Shown piece by piece: positions 45,195 to 56,385 of a DNA stretch of 64,000 nucleotides. The translations under genes and the position numbers were made by a program. The first letter of the stretch is position 1. Each line of letters starts with the position of its first letter. The notes under the pieces are model-generated. The model had not been told where the DNA came from. It did not search any database and was given only the letters and a program-made list of their open reading frames with translations. The stretch is from Durusdinium trenchii (lineage: Eukaryota > Sar > Dinophyceae > Suessiales > Symbiodiniaceae), in contig CAXAMN010015446.1 of NCBI GenBank assembly GCA_963970005.1, forward strand, positions 475,849-539,848, written 5' to 3'.

Positions 45195-45390
45195 GATCAA
45201 ATGAGTCTAAATTTACTCCAAAACCGGATTTAGTCTTTTTTAGTGTTTTAGTCTTTAGTCCGGCTGGTAATTTAGTCCGGGGCTCCGGACTAAATCCAAT
45301 TTAGTCCTGAGACTAAATAGACATTTAGTACCGGGACTAAATAGACATTTAGCCCCGGGACTAAATCCAATTTAGTCCCCGGAGCAGGTT
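45195..45390. repeat. Candidate left terminal repeat of a 14-kb element
   Basis: Begins GATCAAATGAGTCTAAATTT-ACTC (45195-45218), then about 170 bp dense in TTTAGTCC, GGACTAAAT, CATTTAGTACCGGGACTAAA and similar short inverted motifs. The same 24-bp sequence (one difference) starts at 59189 next to similar GGACTAAA motifs. Confidence 0.6.
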
Positions 45391-45899
45391 GAACTCACAA
45401 CATATTTGCTGTTCATTTTGATGAAACATGATATTGTTTAAAAGACTTTTTTTGTATTTTTGTGTGGATCAATTCCCAACAGCATGATGCAGTGCCCAAT
45501 GAACACTGTCAAAAGCACTGCCTGACAGTAGCATGATACGTTTTTGGACGTGTTTGCAACAGAATGGATTTCACAGAGTGGCAACAAAACAGAAGAAAAC
45601 ATTAAAGCACAAACAACAAAACAAAAACAACAAAAGCCGCACACACACACAAAGTGTGCTGGCTGCCGCAAAAGTGTGGCAAAAGGCATTGTGGTGAATG
45701 TAACGTGGCCTTGTGGATTGGCTTTGGATTTGTGCCAAGTTCTTGCCTTCCCAAAGTTCTTTCCTTTCAGGTTCTTGCCTTTCAAGTTCTTGTGTTTGTA
45801 TCCAGTGTATGTTCAACCAATATACGCAAGAACACGCAAGAACATGCAAGAACACGGAACCAAAATACCTCAGCTGGATCTCACATTTCCGCCAAAAGA

Positions 45900-46160
45900 G
45901 TTTACAGAGTACGGTCTGGCGCAACTTCTGGCACGACCGATGCTGATGGCTTGGCGCACATTGAGACTCGACATGATGACATCATCTTGCAACACAAAAA
46001 GGAAAACATCATACTCGGCCTCACGACCAGGAAGATTTCGCCAAGAAGCAAAGCCATCTTCCCTATAGGCTTTCCTCAGCTCAGTCACATGCAGTAGCGT
46101 TCAAAACAAGCTCATGCGAAGAGCCATCTGAACCAGCATACTCTGTCTCACCACCGATCG
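45900..46160 (-). pseudogene. Decayed partial copy of the 53.8-54.1 kb gene end
   Basis: CTGGCGCAACTTCTG-CAC-ACCGATG (about 45918-45950) and GCGAAGAGCCATCTGAACCAGCATACTCTGTCTCACCACCG (about 46115-46155) match 54010-54045 and 53832-53872. Order relative to the intact gene is reversed in spacing, with unrelated or diverged sequence between. A partial, rearranged duplication. Confidence 0.55.
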
Positions 46161-46503
46161 AAAACACACAACGCAAGAACATCAAAGCATCGAAACTACC
46201 AAGTCGTAGCAAGAACCATTCAATTCAAGACCTTTCAAACCAACCAAAGGCAAGGCCTGACCGCAGCGCGAGCAGCAAATCAGAGTTACGCTGCAAGCCG
46301 AAACGCAAGAATGAAGCCATCAAGCGCAGCAAAAACATCATGTGACATGTGAGCTGTTCACTCACTCCTTCCATGAATGAAGCAAGAACAAAGCAGGCAG
46401 CTGCATCAAATGTGAGATGTTCGTTCAATCATTCAATGAATGAAAGAAAAGGGACTCAGCATCATATGTTCATATTTTCGCTGACGGTATGAGGTAGAGA
46501 GAG

Positions 46504-48341
46504 TCATCGTTTCCAGGACATGTACAAGGCATACCTATATTTGTGAATAGCTTTCACTGTGGATGAAACATCGCCCCGCCCTCTCAAGCAAGAACCCAGA
46601 AGCACTGATGACTTCTGCGTGAAATCCTCGCCCTTCCAACACCAATTCAAATGAGGATGCATAGTCGAAGCAGAATCAACAATATGCGCGGTGTAATGTA
46701 GTTTCGACACAATGTTGAAAAGTTGTCTGGCTTCATCCGCGTAAAACTCTTCCAACATCACCATCAGCTGAGAAAGCTGTATTTGTTTCTTTCGGAGCTC
46801 TTGAGCAACGTTGGCAGGCAAAGCATAGTACCCAGTTTTGGGCGCATACTCGCTCAAGGTTGTTTCTATGTCGTTGTCCAGCTGGAAAACTAGTGTGATC
46901 CGCCTTTGATTCACGTTGTCATTGGCAGCAAAGCGATTCCAGACCCTAGCCAGTGCTCTGGAGACATCTTTGATTTGAGCTGCTTTTGCTCTCAGCTTTG
47001 GATACCCTTTTTTTCGCAAAAATGTTGACAGCTTTGACCATGCATTCAGCGGAAATTTGTGGACGACACCTGCTTCACGGTTTTGAATGCGTCGAATCAT
47101 CAAGCCAATCCTGCGCAGGTTTGAAATTGGAGTGCTGGGCATCAAAACGTGAGTTAGAAGGTAGAGGACACTCCCCAAGAAAAACTGCATGTACCCTAGG
47201 TACTTGCAGTGCATCAGGTCTGGCTGCACCACAAGCCCATTGATGCTCGGTACCCTGAACAAGGGACACGCAGACCGATCGCTGCTTGCATACCACTGGG
47301 TTGTGGTCAAGATCTTTGAGCGCCAGGGAGCAACTGAACGAAAGTCCTTCCAGGTGTCAGGGCTATGGGAAGTGGTCAGGCATAGGTTGCATGGCCTGGA
47401 GGCAGAGGCCCAATGGGGCATTTGCAAGAACTTGTTGGTGTAATCAAGATCTCCCACCAACGATGTAAGGATGCAATAAAATCCTTCTGCTAGGAGCGTT
47501 CCTGCTCTAGCGTATTCTTTTGTGCCACGAGCGTATCTCACACCACGGTAATCTTTGCTGGGCCAACGACCACTCTCAAGCACTTCAAGGCTCCAAGCCA
47601 CAGCATTCCAAAAACATTGAAGTGTTCCTGCGTCTCCCTCGACAAACTGAGCTGGATTGGAGCACCAAAGCAAAAGCAACGATTCCAAGGTTTGTCTCAT
47701 TCCAGATACTAAGCTGAACCAGCTGAACACTACACTGTACGCGCAATAGCACTTGCTTCTTCCTGCTATTGGCACTTCGTCACCGTGCAAGCCTATTGGT
47801 ATACAATATTTGGGTTTCAATGACTTGTACCCAGGTGTGTCTTTGAAGGAAGGTGTTTCTCGACACTGCGACCAAAACTTTACAAGGTCATCTTGACCTA
47901 AAGGCAAGAACTGCTTGACAAATTGCTCATGGTCATGGTGATACATGTGCGCAAAAACTTCGTGCGGCAGAAGAACTTCAGCCATGCAGTCGCCTCTTTT
48001 TGTGGGGATCTCCATTACGTAACTGGCAAAAGACCATCGGTCTTCTCAATCCTGTTCATCAAATCTCTGTAGCAATTGTTCAAATGGCGCCCTTGTGTTC
48101 CAATGTTGCTGAGAAAATACAAGTCATAAAAGATCTCTCCTGTTGATGCTCTTTCCATATCACTGATTGCCAGAGCAGATATGGCCTGTACCTGCTGAGG
48201 GCTCATCCGCCCCCATGAAAATTCAGTAAGTAAATATTCATATAGTTTTGAGGGTGAGCGAATGGTTCTGGAACTCTCTGATGCTGCCAAGCGTTGTTGA
48301 ATTCCGCCACGTCTATGGAAGCTGGCTGCCGCATCGGCCAT
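46504..48341 (-). pseudogene. Transposase-like ORF, one frameshift
   Basis: Two frames abut: 48341-48015 (108 codons; MSPQQVQAISALAISDME, LYFLSNIGTQGRHLNNCYRD) and 48015-46504 (503 codons). They join near LLPV/VMEIPTKRGD by a 1-nt shift, giving about 610 residues. The large part has LLPHEVFAHMYHHDHEQF, YCIPIGLHGDEVPIAGR, SWFSLVSGMRQTLESLLLLW, VQPDLMHCKYLGYMQFFLGS and a C-terminal HYTAHIVDSASTMHPHLNWCW. The HGDE and DLMH boxes recall catalytic segments of large DDE transposases (Plavaka/KDZ- or CACTA-like), but this is a resemblance, not proof. From memory the ORF recurs widely in Symbiodiniaceae genomes. If the 14-kb block is mobile, this is its best transposase candidate. Confidence 0.55.
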
Positions 48342-49204
48342 ATGTTTTCAATCTGCGATCAACTGCAGTCTTTATGTTTGCGTGGTATATTGATGTTCAT
48401 GATGAAAGAGAGACTTGAGTTGTGTGAACTGTTGACATGTTAACTTGTTAACTTGTTCTTGCTTGTTCTTGCTGTGTTCATTGTTTTTTGAAACATGTAT
48501 CACGCATCATGTACTTGGACACGCCGTATGACTTGACACATCTCCTGAGAGCAAGCAACAGTGAGCATCATTCACTGCAAACATATGTTTGTTTACACGT
48601 TGAGCTGGCTGTTAACTTACAACGCAACAAAACTCTGCAAGAATTGTTCTCAGCAAGACCTCCACAAAGATTCAACACTAACACGATTATTTCTAAAATG
48701 TCCAAATCACTCCACACAGTTGAACAATCTCAGAGAAGCAAAACAACACCTTGTGAATTTGGTCTAACTCGTCAAGACCAACTCAGCAAGAACACGCTTA
48801 AGCGAATGATCTGCTCACACCAAGTTTTTCCAAGAAGCATCTTGTTCTCTGAAAAAATCAACCAATGTGGAATCCGCCGAACTGATGCTGCACCGTGGTG
48901 AGAAACAGAACCGTTTGAAACAGGTTGAATGAAGCTGCAAACACAGAACAGCAAGAACAAGTGTATGGTGGATTGTAAAAGATGTATCATTGGTAAACCT
49001 CAGCAAAAGCCTCTATGCAGAGTCCACGAACATGACACAAGAACGATCCTTCGAAGGGCTGACATGGGACAAAATGCAAGAACATAGTTATTGCTACTCT
49101 CAACAACTGGAAGATCAGTAGAGGATTAAACATATAGTTCAGGACAATGTTGCTTTTACCAACACAACTTTCGATCAAATCCAGTGTCAGCTGACAGAAT
49201 CACT
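48342..49204. other. Spacer with CAAGAAC motifs
   Basis: A 137-codon plus-strand ORF (48488-48901) is present but Asn/Ser/Lys-rich, with no context; I do not call it. Otherwise repeat-like spacer. Confidence 0.35.
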
Positions 49205-50968
49205 TCAAGAACGGCTCTTCAAGCGCGCCAGGCAACCAGACAGCTTCTCTGAGCAGTCCACAGCAACAGCTTTGTGTTCAAGAAGAAAAGTCTTCAGTGA
49301 GTGCTTGGTGATCAGCTTCCCATCAGGGAGCTCGTCCCAACACGCTGCATGTTCAATCACTGCTGATGAACGGTCCAAGGTGGCGAGGATTCCCTTCAGG
49401 CTCTGGTACACTTCGTCGTTCTTGTTATCCTTCACCTTGAGGACCATAGCCTTGCCGTCCTTCTCAAGCTTCAGGATGGCTTGCTTTGCTGATTCCAAAG
49501 CCTTCTTGCCCCTGAGGAGGGCCTCCCCTGTCAACTCTGCCTCTGGCGCATCCATCAAGGCCAGCCTCAGGCAGTTCGACCTCTTTTACAATTCGACCAG
49601 TGGAAAAACTTTCAACATTGAAGCCACTCAAGGCAAGAACATTGGCACAGCAAGAGAACACTCAAAGCACATTACAGTTGATCAACACAGAAGAACATGA
49701 CTCAAGAACTTTGGGTCCAAACACATTACAGTTGAAGGCAAGAATACTCAAGAATTACAAAGCTTCTTAGAGTTGAAGGCAAGAATATTCAAGAATTACA
49801 AAGCTCTTGACAATGTGCAATTACAGTTGAAGGCAAGAATGCTCAAGAACTAGAAAGCACCGGACAATATGTACAAGAACAGTGAAAAGTGAAGCACAAG
49901 CCCCAAAACAAAGAGCTAGGGCCGGGCACGGCTGTGTTGCTGAAGATGAATCCAAAGGCTGGAGCGCAGCATTGGTTCCTGTGAGGGAGACTTCAGGCAA
50001 CATGCTACCGAAGATTGCGCCGAATGCAGCGCCACCTTCCTCATCCAGCTCGACTCGCTGGCCTTCCAGTTTTTCCTCCACTGTCTTTGTCGCGGACGAG
50101 GAAAACATGATGTTCGTCGCTGCAAAGAGCTGCAGTCCCCCATGCTTCCAGGAGAAAGCACCTCTCCAGAGGACAAGCAGCTGTTGAGCTCGTCGTCGCT
50201 CAAGCCGTACTTTTTCTGGAAGATGAGCTTGCCGAAACCTTCTTGGATGTCCTGCGCTCGCTCCTGTTTGCTCATGTTCTTGTCCATTTGGTAGGAAGAG
50301 GGAGTCGAGAATTCGGGCTTGATGATGTACTTTTTACCGTCTTTCTTGAGGCGCGTATTGATGAGCGTGGTTTGCTCTGCACGCGTCGATGCTTTCTGCC
50401 ACGCCTCGAGGGCCGCAGCAGGCAATGAGCCAGCTTTCAACATCTGATGGAACCTTCTGCTCTTGGAGCGATCTCGGCCATCGGTCTCCTCACCCTCACC
50501 CCCATCCTCCATTGCCTCATCCTCCTTCTCACCCTCATCATCAGCGGCCTCATCCTCCGGAAGGTCGAAGAGCTCCGCCATCTTCTCCAATCTGGTGGTT
50601 GCAGGCCGCTTCATGGGAGGCTTTGAGTCTGGACCCCCCTTTGTATCCTTGTCCTTCTTCTCCGACTTGTTTGGCTTGCCCTTGTTCTTCTCCGACTTGT
50701 TTGCCTTCTCCTTCTTCTCCGACTTCTCTTCCTTGTCACTCTTGTTTGCTGACTTGGTCACTGAAGCGGATGATGGCCGCTTCATGACTTTGGAGCTAGG
50801 CTTCTTCATGACCTGATGCACTTCCTCCTTGTCTTCTTTCTCTTCATGGACTTCCTCGTCTTTGTGGCCTTCCTCAATGGTTGGTTCCAGTGACTTTGAA
50901 GCGGCATCAGCCTCTTCATCACCATTCTCAGATCCAAAGAGTTCTTGTTCTTGATCTCCCATGTTCAC
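49205..50968 (-). CDS. MKRPS-repeat protein, two exons, unknown function
   Basis: Starts at 50968 or 50962 (MGDQEQELFGSENGDEEAD). Acidic head, then Lys/Ser-rich repeats with MKKPSSKVMKRPSSASV and PPMKRPATTRLEKMAELFDL. A conserved-looking block follows: DRSKSRRFHQMLKAGSLP, ALEAWQKASTRAEQTTLINT, LKKDGKKYIIKPEFSTP. Near 50165 the frame changes to GAFSWKHGGLQLFAATNIMF and VEEKLEGQRVELDEEGGAAF. After a probable intron (about 49920-49620) the last exon encodes APEAELTGEALLRGKKALES, NDEVYQSLKGILATLDRSSA and ends at 49205. MKRPA/S repeats and the RSK.R.F.Q.LK block recur in dinoflagellate proteins near transposons. The frame change suggests an indel or an extra small intron. Confidence 0.5.
49660..49860 (+). 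repeat. Three ~45-bp copies of a GTTGAAGGCAAGAAT repeat
   Basis: ACAGTTGAAGGCAAGAATAC-TCAAGAATTACAAAGC occurs at about 49729, 49771 and 49814 with small changes. The upstream part (ACAGTTGATCAACACAGAAG-AACATGACTCAAGAACT) reappears at about 52890-52985, so it is a dispersed repeat. It falls in the inferred intron or upstream of it. Confidence 0.6.
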
Positions 50969-52157
50969 AGCACAGCTGGGATATCACGCGCGTTGTATAT
51001 CACAACACATTCAGGCTTTAAGTTGGCGATCAGTGCAAGAACATTATCAGCAAGAAAATGAAAGACTGAATACTACAACTTGTTTTGTTTAGCTTTGTTC
51101 AAGTGTATTGCGTATGTTGCGCTGGCTGTTTGGCTTTAACAGAGAACTTACCAAAAACGATACGATTCCGGTGAATAAATGCGTCGGTAGAGTATTTGTT
51201 TCATCATGTTGTTCTTATGTTTTTGATAATTTCTGACATTTTTTACATATTTTGATGTTTTTTAAATAAAAAATACATAATCAATTGTGCAAACTGCACA
51301 GTTTACTATGCAAACTGCACAGTTTACTGTGCATTTTGCACTGTAAAGTACACAGTTAACTGTGCATTTTGCACAGTGAAGTTCAACACTACTGTGCAAA
51401 TTGCATAGTTATAGTAGTACAACTGTGCAAACTACACAGTACAATATAACCTACTGTGTAGTTTGCACAGTAGACCATGAAACTACACAGTATACTGTGT
51501 ACTTTTCTGAAAAGTACACAGTGTACTGCGCAGTTCACTGTGCAAAGTGCACAGTGTACTGTGCAGTTCACTGTGCAAAGTGCACAGTAAACTGTGCAGT
51601 TTGCACAGTAAATTTGTGAGTTTTCCTAAAAAATCTTGCGTTTTTTAATGTGTTCAACAAAAAATCACTACTTTTGAATCAAAAAATGTGTTTCTAATGA
51701 TGAACATTGCTCACACTGAGGCCACATGTATGAGAACATCTTGAGATTACACTATTGCAAGAACGCACTGTACATGATCAGGTGACACAAGAACATGAAC
51801 AGTCAACAACTTCAAGCTTGTTTCTGGGCGCGCGATGATAAGCCGATAAAAATTCACAGCTTCCATTCACAGCTCTGCAAGGGCTCCTTTGTAGTGACAC
51901 TGGTCAACTGTAATGAACAAAAGTTACCAACACAACACTTACTGTAAGCTTCACTAGAAAAGAAGCCATCCTAATGCAGCGCTCCGGAATAGCTGTGGCA
52001 GCACAGCAAGACACAACAAGACAAGATGTTGCAAGAACAAAGACTGGTTGAAGACACTACAATCAAGGAATGCTTTATGAGCATAAATTAGTCCTGAACC
52101 ACTAGATCAATGATGTCTAAAGGCAACAATTCAATAACTTTGACGCCTTGCTGAACC
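50969..52157. other. Spacer; contains the palindromic TGTGCA cluster
   Basis: About 1.2 kb with no gene. Holds the repeat cluster at 51285-51618 and scattered CAAGAAC motifs. Confidence 0.4.
51285..51618. repeat. Cluster of ACTGTGCAAA-TGCACAGT palindromes
   Basis: About fifteen copies of the near-palindrome TGTGCAAACTGCACAGT or its half, with variants such as TGTGCATTTTGCACAGT and TGTGTAGTTTGCACAGT, in about 330 bp. Nested pairing could form long hairpins. A smaller cluster of the same motif is at 59307-59422. Confidence 0.8.
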
Positions 52158-52760
52158 TCAAGATCGCGCTGGGTCTGGGCGACCCACGCTGACAGCATTG
52201 CACCTTGCCAGCAAATCAGTATACTCACCCTCCCGAAGCCGATTGCGAAGCAACCTCACCTTGAAATCATGAAAGCCAGCAAGACCAAAGGCAGCCCAAG
52301 GACCCTCCAAGTAGAGCTCACAAATCTCGCGGCGCACAGCAAGTATGCTCCACAACTTCAGGATGTTGATGTCCTCCTCTGACATATCTTCATGGGCAAA
52401 GCGGTTCCCAGGCACCACATTGATCTCAGAGCGCATCAACTGCGCGAGTGTCATGGATGGTGGCGCATTCCAGCTGCGCTTGGAACTCGAAGGCCGCTTC
52501 AGCGCCGCAGCTTTGGCCTGTGGGTCCAACCAAGACTTGGCGCTCTTGACCTTCTTGGGATGCAGCATTTTATTGCCAGCCTTCCTGAATTGCTTCTTGA
52601 ACTGAGCCATGCTCTTCGGGGATGGCTTCTTCATACTCTTCATAGGCTTTGAGGGCTTCGAAGAGGAACTGCCGGCACTGGTTCCGCGTTTTGCCTTCAC
52701 CTTTTTCATTGCCACTGACTTCATGGCAAGCTTCTTAGCAAAAGAGCTTTGCTTTGGCAT
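52158..52760 (-). CDS. Lys-rich basic protein with MKSMKKPSP repeats
   Basis: Single 200-codon frame. N-terminal half is Lys/Ser/Met-rich (MPKQSSFAKKLAMKSVAMKK, PSKPMKSMKKPSPKSMAQF, ALKRPSSSKRSWNAPPSMT), like nucleic-acid-binding tails. The C-terminal half looks folded: MSEEDINILKLWSILAVRRE, CELYLEGPWAAFGLAGFHDF, KVRLLRNRLREGEY. Ends at 52158. Probably nuclear by composition. Function unknown. Same strand and style as its neighbours; no disruption seen. Confidence 0.5.
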   Translation of the reverse strand: MPKQSSFAKKLAMKSVAMKKVKAKRGTSAGSSSSKPSKPMKSMKKPSPKSMAQFKKQFRKAGNKMLHPKKVKSAKSWLDPQAKAAALKRPSSSKRSWNAPPSMTLAQLMRSEINVVPGNRFAHEDMSEEDINILKLWSILAVRREICELYLEGPWAAFGLAGFHDFKVRLLRNRLREGEYTDLLARCNAVSVGRPDPARS

Positions 52761-53776
52761 GGTTCTACGATCCTACTCGAAAGAACTACAGCAAGAACTA
52801 CAGCAAGAACAACGCACGATCTCAATCCAGCTACAGAGCCAGCGCCACAATTTTGGCAATGAAGCCATGCAAGAACATTCAAAAAGAACGTGACAGTTGA
52901 TCAGCAAGAGCAACAACCAAACAGAAGAACATGACTCAATAACTAGATCCAAACACACTATTACAGTCGACCAACACAGACGAACATGATCTGCAAGAAT
53001 TCAAAAGATCCAAACGCATTGCAGTGGGTCTTCAAGAACAAACAAATTCTTCTGTAAAAGCAAGACTCATTGTGCTCAAGAACAGTTACACTTTGATCAA
53101 GCAAGCAACACACAATGTTTGCAAGAATGTTTGCAAGAATGTTTGCAAGAAAGAACATCAAGAAAGGCATCAACTGTGGTTGAACTTCACCGCAAGAAAA
53201 ACATGCCCACTAGATTGTGTTATAGGACAGATCATGGTGCTTCCATGCAAGAAAATGAAAGAGAGCTATATATGGCCGTATTGTATTTGATGCATCAGTT
53301 TAAAGACTTCCTTCTGGTTTTGTTTTCAGTGCAGTGCTGCAGTGCTGACATCGGATGCATCTCTTTTCACGCGCTCATCTCATCATATCGTACTTATGCT
53401 GATCCATGGACAACGTGCCAACATCAACTTTTCTGATGTAGCAAAAACAGTCCACGGCCGGTCATCCGGGCTGTTATTGGTATTCCCTGACTAGAGGGTC
53501 CACAAATGAACTACTACATTCAAGAAAATCAAAAAGACCTCCATCAATGCTCGCTTCAATCCTTAGGTTGACAATGCAAGAACAAACACAAGAACTCACA
53601 AGAACACAAAGCACAAGAACCCGCAAGAACTGTCTGAAAAAGTGCAATGAATCACATATATTGTCAAGAACTCAAGAACACATCAAGAACAGTTCATCAA
53701 CAATATTACCAAGAACATATTGCAATAAGCAAAAATGCAAGAGAAGTGCATGATTAAACTACAGATCAAAAACAGA

Positions 53777-55033
53777 TCAAGATGCACATCCACAGCTTGG
53801 ATGATCTGGCGATGACTCCTCCTCACCACGCTCATGCGGAGAGCCATCTGAACCAGCATACTCTGTCTCACCACCGGAGACAGCGCCCTGCGTGGCCTCT
53901 CGCGGACGGAGCCACTCAGTGGGAGGTCGCGGGCCAAGCTCTCCCCACCGATTCATCGAAGCCACCGAAGCCGCCTTCGGAACAGCTTTCACAGCAGGAG
54001 GAGCAACCACTGGCGCAACTTCTGTCACAACCGATGATGGCTTGGCCATGAATCTCGGTGCCATGCTCGGCTTTGGTCTCGATGTCACGGAGGATGTGGG
54101 TGTCGGTACCGGAGGTTGTCCCACATATTTGCCAACTGGATGATGCTCCGTGCCAACTGTAGTGGATACGAACATGCGTCGTGGAGGCTCCGGTGGAAAT
54201 GGATAACCATGAGCTTGCGGCATCGACACCGAAGGGTGCTTTGGTCGGCTTCCATGTTTGGTCGCAGGATCGTAGCGTGGAGGTGCTGGACCGGCAATGT
54301 TGACTTTCAAAGCCCTCTTCGTAAGACCTGTAATGGTCTTGCCGCGAAGTGCAAGCTGGATCGCCACTGAATCAGCAGCGGAGCTCAGGTTGAAAAAGGT
54401 ATACATCTGGTCTGATGACCCCTGACCTGAGGCAAGAACAAGATCGGCAAGACGCATCTCAAGCGCAAGAACTGACAAGAACACCAGGTGGCAAGAACAA
54501 AACATGTGGCAAGAGCTACAGGTGGCAAGAACAGGATATCCCCTTTGAGTGGCGCCTGTCAAGAACATGCAGCATCTCACTTACTCAAAATATCTCAAGA
54601 ACATCACAAGTGCAAAGAAGCTGAATCTCTTGAATCACAGATGTTATATCAAAGCATCACCGTGTCAACTGCAACAAACTCTAGCAACACAAGTGGCAAG
54701 AACATGGTGATATGTTCATCTCAAGAACATCACAGGTGGCAAGATCACGAAGCCTCTTTTAACGTCAAGCGTCTACCAATCTTGATATCATTCGGAATCG
54801 GCAAATCGTTGGCCGCCAAATAGTCATAGATCTCCTCAGTGGGTACATAAACAAATCGACTGTGGAGGAACTATTATGTTCAGCAAGAACTATGTTAAGC
54901 AAGAACATCGCAAGATTGACTGTGCAAAAGAACGCAATTTCAAAATAAATCTCCACTGTACTTGACTAGAATCTTGCCGGGTGATACCCATCTTCCATCC
55001 ACCAATATACAAGCGCTCAGGCTCAGCAGCCAT
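53777..55033 (-). CDS. RRM-like protein with Pro-rich C-terminus, multi-exon
   Basis: Exon 1 (55033 to about 54960) starts MAAEPERLYIGGWKMGIT, with LYIGGW in place of an RNP2/beta-1 strand. An exon near 54860-54770 encodes VPTEEIYDYLAANDLPIPND, helix-1-like followed by a strand. The last exon (54426-53777) begins QMYTFFNLSSAADSVAIQLA, then LRGKTITGLTKRALKVNIA, fitting beta-3, helix 2 and beta-4 of an RNA-recognition motif. A disordered Pro/Ser/Val tail follows. The RNP1 aromatics are weak, so RNA binding is an inference. Introns contain CAAGAAC copies. A degraded copy of the gene end lies at 45.9-46.2 kb. Confidence 0.42.
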
Positions 55034-55283
55034 TGCAAGAACAACAACTAGTAGAGGAAGCACACTAAACTCAAAAACAAAAACAAAGTATACATGTGCA
55101 AAATGTGAATGTACACATGGACTGTGCATTTGCAGCGCTTGGGCATTCAAATCTTGCAGTATTTCCAAACATCCAAGCGAGAATCTTCAAAGCTGATTCC
55201 AAGTGCTATCTTCAAAGCTGATTCCAAATGGTAAACTCAAGAACATCTCAAACGCACAGCTCAAATCTAGCAGCATTGCAAAC

Positions 55284-55415
55284 ACTTCACAGCAAGAAAG
55301 CAAGACATCAAAAACACGTTTGCAAGAATGTTCGCATGTTCGGTGTACACTTCACAGCAAGAAAGCAAGACATCAAAAACACATGTTTGCAAGAATGTTC
55401 GCATGTTCGGTGTAC
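55284..55415 (+). repeat. 65-bp tandem duplication
   Basis: ACTTCACAGCAAGAAAGCAA...GTTCGCATGTTCGGTGTAC occurs at 55284-55348 and again at 55349-55415. The copies differ by a 2-bp insertion (ACACGTTTG against ACACATGTTTG). Recent by its near identity. Confidence 0.8.
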
Positions 55416-55551
55416 AAGAACCTGTGCGAACATAATCTGGGTGTGGCGTTTGCAAGATGCGCAAGAAATATATTTCCGCGAAAGCTTTTGCGCTAGCTTG
55501 AAACCAATGAAGCTGCCTCTACACTTACACATTTGCATACAAATCTACCAC

Positions 55552-55872
55552 TCAATCCTCAAGAAGACCTTGTGCCTCAGCCTCTCGCACAGCAGCAGCA
55601 CCAGCGGAACGGGCAGCATCCTTTGCAGTTTCGAGGTCAGCGCCTCCCTTGAGTTGTGCGTGTTTTTCCTTGTTGTAGGCCCTGCTGTGGACATTCTTCC
55701 GGAACATCAACTTAGTGGGCGGTTCATCACCTCGTTCATCGCCATCATCAGCATGACCAACTGCTCCTTCACCAGGAACTTCATTAGGCTCATGAGACTT
55801 GGTTGGAGGCAGAGAGGACGCTGGACGCTTCATGGCTGGCCTCTTCATGGGCCCTGCCTTCGACTTTGGCAC
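55552..55872 (-). CDS. Small MKRPA protein
   Basis: 106 codons: MPKSKAGPMKRPAMKRPASS, an acidic linker, then KNVHSRAYNKEKHAQLKGGA and ETAKDAARSAGAAAVREAEA, ending LLED. The SRAY...K...A+..AR.AG..AV pattern is common in predicted dinoflagellate proteins near transposons (from memory). Function unknown. It may be a complete short protein or the last exon of a longer one. Confidence 0.45.
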   Translation of the reverse strand: MPKSKAGPMKRPAMKRPASSLPPTKSHEPNEVPGEGAVGHADDGDERGDEPPTKLMFRKNVHSRAYNKEKHAQLKGGADLETAKDAARSAGAAAVREAEAQGLLED

Positions 55873-55984
55873 TGCACGAACACGATGGCATACATCAGAT
55901 CCTTTTGTGGGCTTGTGGGCAACTCCATGGGAGAAGAAAGAGGCTTACCTTGGGGCGAAAAAGCAGAAGGTGCAGCCCTGAGTA

Positions 55985-56375
55985 GTCTGAGATCAGCAGA
56001 GTCTGAGATCAGGAAGCCAAGGGCCAAGTCTGAGATCAGCGGAGTCTGAGATCAGCATGTAGAGCCTCTTTCTGTCCAGAGTTGGAGATCAGCATTGTCT
56101 GAGATCCACAGTTGGAGATCAGCATGTAGAGCTTCTTTCTCTCGCATGCACCCGTAGCTTTGACACGAAAAGGAAGGACACAGATGAAGCTGCTTGGATA
56201 GTTTTTCTTAATTCTTTTTGTCTGAGATCAGCTCTGTCTGAGATCAGCAGTGTTGTTTTTGTTTTAGGTCTTTGAGGTCACTGATGATGGAGCAAATGGC
56301 TGTTTGTTTCTTAATGCTTTGTCTGAGATCAGCTTTGTCTGAGATCAGCAGGCCTATCTCTCAGATCAGCGGTCC
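55985..56375 (+). repeat. GTCTGAGATCAGC repeat array
   Basis: About twelve copies of GTCTGAGATCAGC or TTGGAGATCAGC in two groups (about 55985-56130 and 56218-56375). The core CTGA-GA-TCAG is palindromic. The second group is itself duplicated together with a downstream exon-like sequence. Confidence 0.75.
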
Positions 56376-56385
56376 TATCTATGTT

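Noticed and set aside
46504..48015. Firm assignment of the 503-codon ORF to the Plavaka/KDZ or CACTA transposases
   Set aside because: HGDE and DLMH boxes are suggestive, but I cannot place a full DDE/D triad by eye, so only 'transposase-like' is claimed.
49272..50816. Plus-strand ORFs opposite the MKRPS gene
   Set aside because: They are shadows of the minus-strand coding sequence: the Ser/Pro/Phe-rich translations mirror Lys/Glu codons.
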